Of a stretch of DNA of 13,786 bases, positions 1-6,576 are shown one piece after another. The stretch is from NCBI GenBank assembly GCA_929200455.1, contig CAKMZR010000029.1, positions 1 through 13,786 of the forward strand. Reading direction: 5' to 3'. The notes below the pieces were generated by a model. That model did no database searches. It saw only the letters and a program-made list of their open reading frames with translations, and had not been told where the DNA came from. Origin of the DNA: an uncultured Alphaproteobacteria bacterium. GTDB lineage: Bacteria; Pseudomonadota; Alphaproteobacteria; CAKMZR01. The stretch's first letter is position 1. Each line of letters starts with the position of its first letter. The translations under genes were made by a program, and so were the position numbers.

Positions 1-1
1 C

Positions 2-760
2 CTCGGGAATCCATCCCTGCCCATCCACATACTCACCAATTCCGTCACCTCCACGCTCGTCGCCAATACCGTTCTCGCACTCGGACATAACCCCTCCCTC
101 ACAAGTGCAGAACGCGAAATCAAAGACGCCGTCCTCTCATCTCACGCACTCCTCATCAATATCGGAACACCCCTAGACTCACAAGTACACGCCCTCAATA
201 CCGCCGCCCTCATCGCCTCACAAAACCATATCCCTTGGGTCCTCGACCCCGTCATGGTCGATCGCTTCCCCTCAAGACTTAACCTCGCCTTAACCCTCAT
301 AAACAATAAACCCACCGTCATCCGAGGAAATCATCGCGAAATCCAATCACTCGCTCAAAACATCGTTCCCAAACTCTCATCATCCGACACCAGCATCATC
401 GCCATAGAACTCGCTCAACACCTCTCCACCGTCGTCATCTCTACAGGAATCAACGACTTCATCGCTCACAACCAAGAATGCCTCCTCTCCTCACTCGGAC
501 ACCCCCTACAACATACCACCACAGGCATGGGATGTGCCATGGGCGCCCTCATCTCTTGCACCCTCGCATCCGCAAAACATGACCCCCTACTCGCATCTCT
601 CACAGCCACTCTCATGGGTGGCGAAGCCGCTATCAAAGCAGCTCTGCACGGAAGAGGCCCTGGAACATTCCCCCTCATCTGGATAGACGAACTCTACAAC
701 ATCGTACAAAGCGGATTCTCAGAACTTCCCACTCTCCTCGCATCGCAAAACGCATCATGA
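2..760 (+). CDS. thiM: Hydroxyethylthiazole kinase ThiM (5'-truncated by window edge)
   Basis: Phosphorylates the thiazole alcohol (HET) to HET-P, the salvage route to the thiazole half of thiamine; cytoplasmic. The frame is open from base 2, and about 252 residues are visible. The start lies outside the window, probably only 20-30 residues upstream, because the readable part begins near the family's conserved 'P-x-x-H-x-x-T-N' region (here PIHILTNSVT). Family marks seen are the NIGTP segment, LDPV, TVIRGN (substrate/nucleotide region) and a TTTGMGC motif whose Cys codon is at 533-535, equivalent to the catalytic region GTGC of ThiM. After DPV the usual GAGAT is replaced by MVDRFPSR, a divergent form I associate with alphaproteobacterial ThiM. 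The stop overlaps the thiE start by 4 nt (ATGA), so translation is probably coupled. A TPP riboswitch, if present, would lie to the left of the window. Confidence 0.93.
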   Translation, partial: LGNPSLPIHILTNSVTSTLVANTVLALGHNPSLTSAEREIKDAVLSSHALLINIGTPLDSQVHALNTAALIASQNHIPWVLDPVMVDRFPSRLNLALTLINNKPTVIRGNHREIQSLAQNIVPKLSSSDTSIIAIELAQHLSTVVISTGINDFIAHNQECLLSSLGHPLQHTTTGMGCAMGALISCTLASAKHDPLLASLTATLMGGEAAIKAALHGRGPGTFPLIWIDELYNIVQSGFSELPTLLASQNAS

Positions 761-1440
761 ATAATCCTCTCAACCTCTCCCTCTATCTCGTTCTTGACCC
801 GGAACATTGTACCCATCATCACCCCCTCGAGGTCTTAACCCAAGCCCTCGAAGCCGGCGTCTCCATCGTACAGTTCCGACAAAAAAATATACCCAGAGAC
901 TCCGCAAAACCCCTCGCTCAGTCTTGCCGTGAACTCTGCTCACTCCATAACGTACCCTTCATCGTCAATGATGACCCCCTCCTCGCCCTCGATGTCGGGG
1001 CAGACGGATTCCATCTCGGACAAAACGATACCCTGCCACCCTCCCTACTCCCCCAACTCACACTTTCAAAAACCATCATCGGACGCACCGCGCGATCCCA
1101 TGACGAACTCCTCTCCCTCAGACCACAAGTCCTCAATAACCTATGCCACTACATCGGCATAGGAGCCGTCTTCGCAAGCTCCAGCAAACAACATCCAGAC
1201 TCCCAGTTCCTCGGAATCCAAGGACTCAAAACCTTCCTCCCCTACGCTCAATCCCTCCTCAGCCCCTCCTTCCCCCTTTGTGCCATCAGCGGAATCTCTC
1301 ACCATAACGTACAAGACGTCCTCTCCACAGGAATCAACGGAATCGCCGTCATCAGTGCCATCTGCTCTGCTGAAAATCCTTACCAAGCCACACGCCAACT
1401 CCGCCAGATCATCCACAACCATCAGAGAAATGTCTCATGA
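757..1440 (+). CDS. thiE: Thiamine-phosphate synthase ThiE
   Basis: Joins HMP-PP and HET-P to give thiamine phosphate and pyrophosphate; cytoplasmic TIM barrel. It has 227 residues, close to the family norm. Motifs in order: VQFRQK (38-43), FIVND (68-72), GFHLGQND (84-91), IIGRTARS (107-114), YIGIGAVFAS with SK at 143-144 (phosphate/pyrophosphate-binding area), CAISGI (175-180) and GIAVISAI (195-202). The usual C(S/T)HS-like stretch is TARS and the usual GGI is SGI; both are mild departures and the binding residues look intact. The start ATG overlaps the thiM stop and the stop overlaps the thiD start, each by 4 nt, so all three are probably translated as one coupled unit. There is no purine-rich ribosome binding site, as expected on this G-poor strand. 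Confidence 0.96.
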   Translation: MNNPLNLSLYLVLDPEHCTHHHPLEVLTQALEAGVSIVQFRQKNIPRDSAKPLAQSCRELCSLHNVPFIVNDDPLLALDVGADGFHLGQNDTLPPSLLPQLTLSKTIIGRTARSHDELLSLRPQVLNNLCHYIGIGAVFASSSKQHPDSQFLGIQGLKTFLPYAQSLLSPSFPLCAISGISHHNVQDVLSTGINGIAVISAICSAENPYQATRQLRQIIHNHQRNVS

Positions 1441-2309
1441 CCAAACCACCCTACGTCTTCACACAACGCACTCCCGCTCCACAACCGCCCGTAACCCTCA
1501 CCATCGCAGGATCAGACCCCAGTGGCGGGGCCGGAATTCAAGCAGACCTCAAAACCTTCGCCGCCCTCAATACTTTCGGAACATCCATCATCACCGCTCT
1601 TACCGCACAAAATACTCAAGGCGTAAGCAAAGCTATGCCCGTCCCCTGTGACATGATCGCCGCCCAAGCCCAAGACCTCGCGTGTGACATCACCATACAC
1701 GCCATCAAAATCGGCATGCTCGCCAATACTCAAGTCATACACACCGTGCATAGTACTCTCGACCTCTTTCCCCATATCCCCATCATTCTCGACCCCGTCA
1801 TCGTCGCCACAAGCGGCGATACCCTCCTCGAACACCACGCCATCGACGCCCTCTCAGAACTCATCATTCCTCGTGCAACCCTCATCACACCCAACCTCTC
1901 CGAAGCCTCCGTCCTTCTCGGGACTCCCCCTCCCAAAAATGAACAACAACAAAGAGAAACCACCCTCAACCTCTACAAAAAATTCAAAAAACCCATCCTC
2001 CTCAAAGGAGGGCACAGCTCCAGCAACTCCTCTCTCGACTTCTTTTTCGATTCCCAGCAACTCCTAGAACTTGCCGTCACACGCATAAAAACACAAAATA
2101 CACACGGAACAGGATGCACCTTGTCCGCCGCCATCACCGCCGCTCTCGCATCAGGACTCTCCCTCAAAGACGCCGTCATCGCCGCAAAAGACTATATCCA
2201 CCAAACCATCCAAGCTTCCGCTTCTTGGAACATCGGAAAAGGACATGGCCCTGTCTGCCATAACCTCTTCCCCTCACCCCTCCCCGCCCTCCCAAAAACC
2301 CACAAGTAA
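1437..2309 (+). CDS. thiD: Hydroxymethylpyrimidine/phosphomethylpyrimidine kinase ThiD
   Basis: Carries out two successive phosphorylations, HMP to HMP-P to HMP-PP, supplying the pyrimidine substrate of ThiE; ribokinase-fold enzyme in the cytoplasm. It has 290 residues, slightly longer than usual because of about 18 extra N-terminal residues before VTLTIAGSD. Motifs: AGSDPSGGAGIQAD (24-37), IKIGML (90-95), LDPVIVATSG (118-127), LITPNLSEA (149-157), LLKGGH (188-193), HGTGCTLSAAI (223-233, with the catalytic-region Cys at 227) and GHGPV (269-273). Together these are diagnostic of ThiD. It overlaps thiE by 4 nt and is followed 13 nt later by the TRAP receptor gene. Together with thiM and thiE it forms a full salvage branch from free HMP and thiazole to thiamine phosphate. 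Confidence 0.96.
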   Translation: MTKPPYVFTQRTPAPQPPVTLTIAGSDPSGGAGIQADLKTFAALNTFGTSIITALTAQNTQGVSKAMPVPCDMIAAQAQDLACDITIHAIKIGMLANTQVIHTVHSTLDLFPHIPIILDPVIVATSGDTLLEHHAIDALSELIIPRATLITPNLSEASVLLGTPPPKNEQQQRETTLNLYKKFKKPILLKGGHSSSNSSLDFFFDSQQLLELAVTRIKTQNTHGTGCTLSAAITAALASGLSLKDAVIAAKDYIHQTIQASASWNIGKGHGPVCHNLFPSPLPALPKTHK

Positions 2310-2322
2310 GAAAACAAAGACC

Positions 2323-3396
2323 ATGACCTCTCTTTCTCGCAGAACTTTACTCGCTTCTGCACCCCTCGCTTCAATACCCACGCCCGCCTTGTCCCAAAAC
2401 ATCAAAGAACTCCGCATGGTCACATCTTGGCCAAAAAACTCTCCAGGGCCCGGACAAACCGCCTCACGCTTTGCACAACGTCTCCACTCCATGAGCAACG
2501 GCTCCTTGCGTGTCCGCCTGTTCGCCGCAGGTGAACTCGTCCCACCCACCGCCGTCTTCGATGCCGTCAGTTCACAAACCGCAGACATCGCCCATACCGC
2601 CTCCTTCTTCTGGCAAGGAAAAATTCCCGCCGCCGCATTCTTCACCGCCATTCCCTTCGGAATGAGACCCCTCGAACATCAAGCTTGGCTCCGACACAGC
2701 GACGGCGAAAAACTCTGGAATCATATCTACGCACCCTTCAACCTCATCGCCCTTTCCGCTGGAAATACAGGCATGGGAATGGGAGGATGGTTCCGAAAAC
2801 CCATCAAAAATCATGATGACCTCCTCGGACTCACCTACAGAATGCCCGGAATCGGTGGCGAAATCTTTCGGCAACTCGGGGCCAACGTCGTTCAAATACC
2901 ACCGGGAGAAATCTTCGGAGCCCTCGCAAACGGAACCATCGACGGTACAGAATTCCTCGGACCATGGAGCGATATGGGCTTCGGATTCTTCAAATACGCT
3001 CCCTACTACGCATACCCCGGATTCCACGAACCCAACGGAACTTCAGAACTCCTCATCAACCAATCCCTATGGAACTCCCTTTCCCAATCTCACCAAAATA
3101 TCATCCGTGAAGCCGCTCTCCTTGCTGACACCGAATCCCTTTCCAGCCTCTCTTGGAACAACGCACACGCCCTCAATACCCTCAAAAATAAACACAATGT
3201 CTCCCTCTTCCCCTTCCCTCAAGAAATCCTCTCAAAAGCCCACGATCTCGCTCTCCAAATCCTCGATCAAAAAGCATCTCAAGATCAAACCTTCAAAAAA
3301 GTCTGGGACTCCTACCAACGTGCCCTCATAAACTTCTCTCAGTGGTCTCGCGTCTCAGAACGTGACTTCCTCCTCATTCGGGATTCACGCCTATGA
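2323..3396 (+). CDS. TRAP-type transporter periplasmic receptor, DctP/TakP family (orphan)
   Basis: Predicted solute-binding protein of a TRAP transporter, 357 residues. The start ATG at 2323 is chosen because it places a twin-arginine signal (SRRTLLASA, residues 5-13) at the N-terminus with a likely cleavage near LSQ (24-25); an upstream in-frame ATG at 2245 would lie inside thiD. The mature protein begins with ELRMVTSWPKNSPGPG and continues with VRLFAAGELVP (64-74) and AVFDAVS (77-83). It contains the family Arg in YRMPGIGGE (Arg173), GEIFGALANGTIDGTE (195-210) and YYAYPGFHEPNG (228-239). This pattern matches the TakP/mannitol-chloroaromatic class that binds 2-oxoacids or other carboxylates through the Arg. 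No TRAP membrane subunits (DctQ/DctM) lie nearby. It sits inside the thi operon, 13 nt after thiD and overlapping thiZ by 4 nt, which is unusual. The ligand is unknown. Confidence 0.9.
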   Translation: MTSLSRRTLLASAPLASIPTPALSQNIKELRMVTSWPKNSPGPGQTASRFAQRLHSMSNGSLRVRLFAAGELVPPTAVFDAVSSQTADIAHTASFFWQGKIPAAAFFTAIPFGMRPLEHQAWLRHSDGEKLWNHIYAPFNLIALSAGNTGMGMGGWFRKPIKNHDDLLGLTYRMPGIGGEIFRQLGANVVQIPPGEIFGALANGTIDGTEFLGPWSDMGFGFFKYAPYYAYPGFHEPNGTSELLINQSLWNSLSQSHQNIIREAALLADTESLSSLSWNNAHALNTLKNKHNVSLFPFPQEILSKAHDLALQILDQKASQDQTFKKVWDSYQRALINFSQWSRVSERDFLLIRDSRL

Positions 3397-4154
3397 CACA
3401 TCCTCTCTCAGTCCATGTAGACAACATCTCCCTACACATCAATAACACCCCCATCCTCTCCGATCTCTCCTTCTCCGTACCCTCGCCAAAATTTGTCGCC
3501 ATACTCGGACCCTCCGGTGTCGGAAAATCATCCCTCCTCCACACCATCTCCGGAACCCTCCCCTTCCAAAAAGGCTCCATACTCATCAATCAACGTCTCT
3601 CTCCTTCACCCCCCCTTGCCGCACTCCTCACACAACACCACACCCTCCTCCCATGGTTCGATATCCTCAATAACGTCATGATCGGCTTCCGTCTTCGCGG
3701 AAAAATCTCTCCCGACGTCCGCCAACAAGCCTCTCAACTCCTCGAAAAAGTCGGACTCCTCCATCACGCGTCCTCTTACCCCCACGCCCTCTCGGGAGGC
3801 ATGCAACAACGTGTCATGCTTGCACGGACACTCCTCGAACACCAAAAACTCGTCCTCCTAGACGAACCCTTCTCCGCTCTTGATGCCATCACCCGACACC
3901 AAATAGGGCTTACCGCACGCGAACTCCTCCAAGATCGACTCACACTCATGGTCACCCACGACCCTCTCGAAGCCCTCCGACTCGCAGACCAAATCCTCAT
4001 CATGACCAAAAATCACGGGCCCCTTGTCGAAATCACCCTCCCCAATATACCCCCTCCACGTCCACACTCCCATCCCGAAATCATCTCTCTACACGAACAG
4101 ATCCTCCAACACCTCCTCCATCACCACCCTATCTCTCTCAATGCACACGCATAA
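3393..4154 (+). CDS. thiZ: ABC transporter ATPase, ThiZ (pyrimidine precursor uptake)
   Basis: Energises import through the ThiX permease; peripheral on the cytoplasmic face of the membrane. It has 253 residues. Walker A GPSGVGKS is at 39-46, the Q-loop Gln at 81 (LTQHHTLLPW), the ABC signature LSGGMQQR at 133-140, Walker B LVLLDEP at 153-159 followed by SALD, and the H-loop His at 189 (MVTHD). The subfamily resembles the SsuB/TauB/ThiZ type of importer ATPases, and the ThiZ assignment rests mainly on the operon: thiamine synthesis genes upstream, and ThiX and a clear ThiY downstream. The ATG overlaps the stop of the TRAP receptor gene. All nucleotide-binding motifs look intact. Confidence 0.9.
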   Translation: MTHPLSVHVDNISLHINNTPILSDLSFSVPSPKFVAILGPSGVGKSSLLHTISGTLPFQKGSILINQRLSPSPPLAALLTQHHTLLPWFDILNNVMIGFRLRGKISPDVRQQASQLLEKVGLLHHASSYPHALSGGMQQRVMLARTLLEHQKLVLLDEPFSALDAITRHQIGLTARELLQDRLTLMVTHDPLEALRLADQILIMTKNHGPLVEITLPNIPPPRPHSHPEIISLHEQILQHLLHHHPISLNAHA

Positions 4155-4158
4155 AAAC

Positions 4159-4926
4159 ATGTCCTCCCTAAAATCCCTCCTCTCCCGATCCCTTGTCGCC
4201 ATCTCCCTCATCCTCCTCTGGCAACTCACGGTCTCCCTTGCCAAGATCGAACCCTTCATCATCCCCCCCCCTCTCCTTGTCGCAAAAGCACTCTTCCTCA
4301 ACGCATCCCTCCTCCTCCATCACACCCTCTTCACCCTCACGGAAATTATCGTCGGACTCCTCATCGGATTCACCATCGGAACACTCTTCGGAATCATACT
4401 CGCTTCCTACTCACACATACAACGACTCCTCCTTCCCATACTCGTCATTTCACAAGCCATTCCCGTCTTCGCTCTTGCCCCCATCCTCGTCGTTTGGCTC
4501 GGATACGGTATGGCCTCAAAAATCACTATGGCCGCTCTCATCATCTTCTTCCCCGTCGCCTCCGCTACGCATGACGGACTCCAAGCCTATCCTCACGCAC
4601 TCCACAACCTCTGCAATACCATGTCCGCAAACCCCCTACGCGCCCTCATCTTCGTCAAAATTCCCGCATGCCTGCCCTCCATCGCTTCAGGAGCCCGAAT
4701 CGCTACCGCAACCGCTCCCATCGGGGCCATCGTCGGAGAATGGGTCGGATCCGCTCAAGGACTCGGATTCATCATGCTCCACGCAAACGCACGCATGCAC
4801 ACAGACCTCATGTTCGCCGCTCTTTTTATCCTTGTCCTACTCGCCCTAGCCCTTTATGCTCTCGTTAATAACCTCCTAACAAAAATCATATTCTGGCAAA
4901 CCTCAAACCCTAAACACAAACCCTAG
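4159..4926 (+). CDS. thiX: ABC transporter permease, ThiX
   Basis: Inner-membrane channel subunit of the precursor importer, BPD_transp_1 fold. It has 255 residues from ATG 4159, with about six hydrophobic segments (LVAISLILLWQLTV near the N-terminus; IIVGLLIGFTIGTLFGIIL; LLLPILVISQAIPVFALAPILVVWL; ITMAALIIFFPVA; two near the C-terminus). The coupling-loop (EAA-type) region is ANPLRALIFVKIPACLPSIASGARIA, continuing into GAIVGEWVGSAQGLGF, as in the SsuC/ThiX family. The start is uncertain: ATG 4141 is also in frame and would overlap thiZ by 14 nt. I prefer 4159, 4 nt after the thiZ stop, because the hydrophobic region begins shortly after it; neither site has a clear ribosome binding site. Confidence 0.88.
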   Translation: MSSLKSLLSRSLVAISLILLWQLTVSLAKIEPFIIPPPLLVAKALFLNASLLLHHTLFTLTEIIVGLLIGFTIGTLFGIILASYSHIQRLLLPILVISQAIPVFALAPILVVWLGYGMASKITMAALIIFFPVASATHDGLQAYPHALHNLCNTMSANPLRALIFVKIPACLPSIASGARIATATAPIGAIVGEWVGSAQGLGFIMLHANARMHTDLMFAALFILVLLALALYALVNNLLTKIIFWQTSNPKHKP

Positions 4927-4939
4927 AAAGACAAAACTC

Positions 4940-5914
4940 ATGCGTAATCTCATCCTCTCAATCATCATCGCCTTCTCGTTCTCAACCGCCTACGCCCAAA
5001 ATAGCAACAAATCAGAAAATCTCGACGTCCTCCTCGATTGGTTCGTCAATCCAGACCACGCTCCCCTCATCATCGCCCACGTCAATGGACACTTCGAAAA
5101 ACATAACCTCAAAGTCTCACTCATTCCCCCAGCAGACCCATCCGCTCCCCCAAGACTCATCGCCGCAAAAAAAGCCGACATCGCCATCTCATACCAACCC
5201 CAACTCCACCTCTTCGCAGACCAAAAACTTCCCCTACAAAGATTCGGTACCCTCGTCGCTTCCCCCCTCAACTCACTCATCGTCCTCGAAGACTCCCCCA
5301 TCAAGTCCATCAAAGACCTCAGAGACAAAAAAATTGGCTTCTCCGTCGGCGGATTCGAACAAGCCGTACTCTCCGCCATGCTCGAAAAACACGGACTCTT
5401 CCTCAGCGACGTCACACTCATCAATGTCAATTTCGCACTCTCTTCATCCCTCTACTCCGGTAATGTCGATGCCGTCATCGGCGCATTCCGTAACTTCGAA
5501 CTCAACCAAATGAAACTCTCAAAAAAACCAGGACGCGCCTTCTTCGTCGAAGAAGAAGGAGTACCCCCCTACGACGAACTCATCTTCATCGCCCACAAAA
5601 AACGTCTCCAAAATCCCATCTTCAGAAAAAAAATATCCAAATTCCTCAACGCCATCGAAGACGCCACCATCGACATCATGAATAGACCCGAACAACGCTG
5701 GAAAGACTTCATCTCATACCAAGAAGATCTCGACACCCCCCTCAACGCCCTCGCTTGGAAAGATACCCTCAGGCGTTTCGCCCTCAGACCCGCCGCTCTC
5801 GATGTACAACGATACAAAAACTTCGCCGAATTCCTCCTCAAAAAAGGAGTCACACAAACCAACCCCAGCGTCGATTCATACGCCACCACTCTCTCCCCAC
5901 TCAAACCCTTCTGA
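4940..5914 (+). CDS. thiY: Pyrimidine precursor-binding protein ThiY (NMT1/THI5-like)
   Basis: Periplasmic receptor that delivers a thiamine pyrimidine precursor (formylaminopyrimidine or HMP-type) to ThiXZ. It has 324 residues. The signal peptide is residues 1-19, hydrophobic and ending AYA before Gln20. The mature part opens with DVLLDWFVNPDHAPL (29-43), the NMT1/THI5-like signature, then LIPPADPSAPPRL (61-73), ADIAISYQPQLH (79-90), TLVASPLNSLIVLED (104-118), GFSVGGFE (133-140) and DAVIGAFRNFELNQ (177-190). All are typical of bacterial ThiY. The start is supported by AGAAAG at 4925-4930, 9 nt upstream of the ATG. This is the last gene of the thi cluster. No rho-independent terminator is visible after it; a short tandem repeat follows instead. 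Confidence 0.93.
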   Translation: MRNLILSIIIAFSFSTAYAQNSNKSENLDVLLDWFVNPDHAPLIIAHVNGHFEKHNLKVSLIPPADPSAPPRLIAAKKADIAISYQPQLHLFADQKLPLQRFGTLVASPLNSLIVLEDSPIKSIKDLRDKKIGFSVGGFEQAVLSAMLEKHGLFLSDVTLINVNFALSSSLYSGNVDAVIGAFRNFELNQMKLSKKPGRAFFVEEEGVPPYDELIFIAHKKRLQNPIFRKKISKFLNAIEDATIDIMNRPEQRWKDFISYQEDLDTPLNALAWKDTLRRFALRPAALDVQRYKNFAEFLLKKGVTQTNPSVDSYATTLSPLKPF

Positions 5915-5924
5915 TAAACACACT

Positions 5925-5992
5925 CCAGCGTAACCCCCCCAGCCGTGAATACCCCAATGTAAGCACCCCAGCGTGAACACCCCAGAATCCCC
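5925..5992. repeat. Degenerate 14-bp tandem repeat, about 4.5 units
   Basis: Units begin at about 5925, 5939, 5954, 5968 and 5982, a period of 14-15 bp. Copies read CCAGCGTAACCCCC, CCAGCCGTGAATACC, CCAATGTAAGCACC, CCAGCGTGAACACC and a partial CCAGAATCC. The array fills the gap between thiY and the acetyltransferase gene, and the GTG start of the latter lies inside the fourth unit. It may be a simple slippage array; no function is evident. Confidence 0.7.
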
Positions 5993-6524
5993 ATTCCTCA
6001 ATGCCTGCCTCATCGAACACGCTCTCGATGAACAGGCACACTCCATCATCTCTCTCATCAAAGCCGCCGCCAAAGTCTCATCCTTCCAGCTCGATACCCA
6101 ACTCTCACACCCTGAACTCCTCCATCCCGCCACAACCGCAGAAGTTCGAGGGGGCATCGCCCTTGTCGCACATTTCGACCAGCGAATCATCGGCTTCATT
6201 TCCGCTCACAAAACTATCGAAGGATTCAATATCAACCACATCTATGTCTCACCATCCCACCAACTCCGCGGACTCGGGGCCCTCCTCCTCACATCCTCCA
6301 TCTCCGAACTCCTCTCCCAACCCAACGCCCAACCCCTCTTCCACGTCTGGATCGAAACACAACTCAAAACTTCCATCGCCTTCTTCGAACACCTCGGATT
6401 CATCAAAACAGGAAAACAACGACACAGAATCAAAAAATTACCCCATCTGCTCAATGACGAACGAGACGCTTCCTACATAGAAATCTCCCTCTCCCTCTCT
6501 CCTCAAACGCTTACCGCACCTTGA
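5973..6524 (+). CDS. GNAT-family N-acetyltransferase
   Basis: Predicted acetyl-CoA-dependent N-acetyltransferase of unknown substrate, 183 residues, cytoplasmic. The central GNAT core is visible: GGIALVAHFDQRIIGFISAHK (60-80, strands 2-3), INHIYVSPSHQLRGLGALLL (87-106, with the Q-x-x-G-x-G/A acetyl-CoA loop at 97-102), and SIAFFEHLGFIKTGK (134-148, the motif B helix and strand). The start is a GTG at 5973, because no ATG or TTG is usable upstream in this frame and the domain needs most of the length. There is no ribosome binding site; the upstream sequence is a C-rich tandem repeat. The first 10 residues could therefore be non-coding if translation begins later. It follows thiY in the same direction by 58 nt, so read-through from the thi operon is possible, but no thiamine role is suggested by the sequence. 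Confidence 0.8.
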   Translation: MNTPESPFLNACLIEHALDEQAHSIISLIKAAAKVSSFQLDTQLSHPELLHPATTAEVRGGIALVAHFDQRIIGFISAHKTIEGFNINHIYVSPSHQLRGLGALLLTSSISELLSQPNAQPLFHVWIETQLKTSIAFFEHLGFIKTGKQRHRIKKLPHLLNDERDASYIEISLSLSPQTLTAP

Positions 6525-6560
6525 ACCAAAAATAATAAATCACACAATATCATGTTGATA

Positions 6561-6576
6561 ATACATGATCATGTAT
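6561..6576. promoter_or_regulatory. Perfect 16-bp palindrome over the EAL-gene start (candidate operator)
   Basis: ATACATGATCATGTAT is a perfect inverted repeat. It lies in the AT-rich gap after the acetyltransferase gene, and its last two bases are the first two bases of the EAL gene's ATG. A possible -35 (TTGATA, 6555-6560) directly abuts it, with TATCCT at 6579-6584 as a weak -10 18 bp downstream. The position fits a repressor site; the binding protein is unknown. Confidence 0.5.

Noticed and set aside
1..60. TPP riboswitch expected before a thi operon
   Set aside because: The window opens inside thiM coding sequence, so any leader lies outside; no THI-box-like sequence was seen further down, including the 13-nt gaps inside the operon.
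4193..4849. +1-frame open reading frame inside thiX (218 codons)
   Set aside because: The product is almost all S and P, an effect of the C/T-rich composition, while the thiX frame has clear membrane segments and permease motifs.
5915..5972. Terminator after thiY
   Set aside because: No stable GC stem with a T run was found; the interval is filled by the 14-bp tandem repeat.
5925..5992. CRISPR array
   Set aside because: Units are 14-15 bp, contiguous without spacers, and degenerate.
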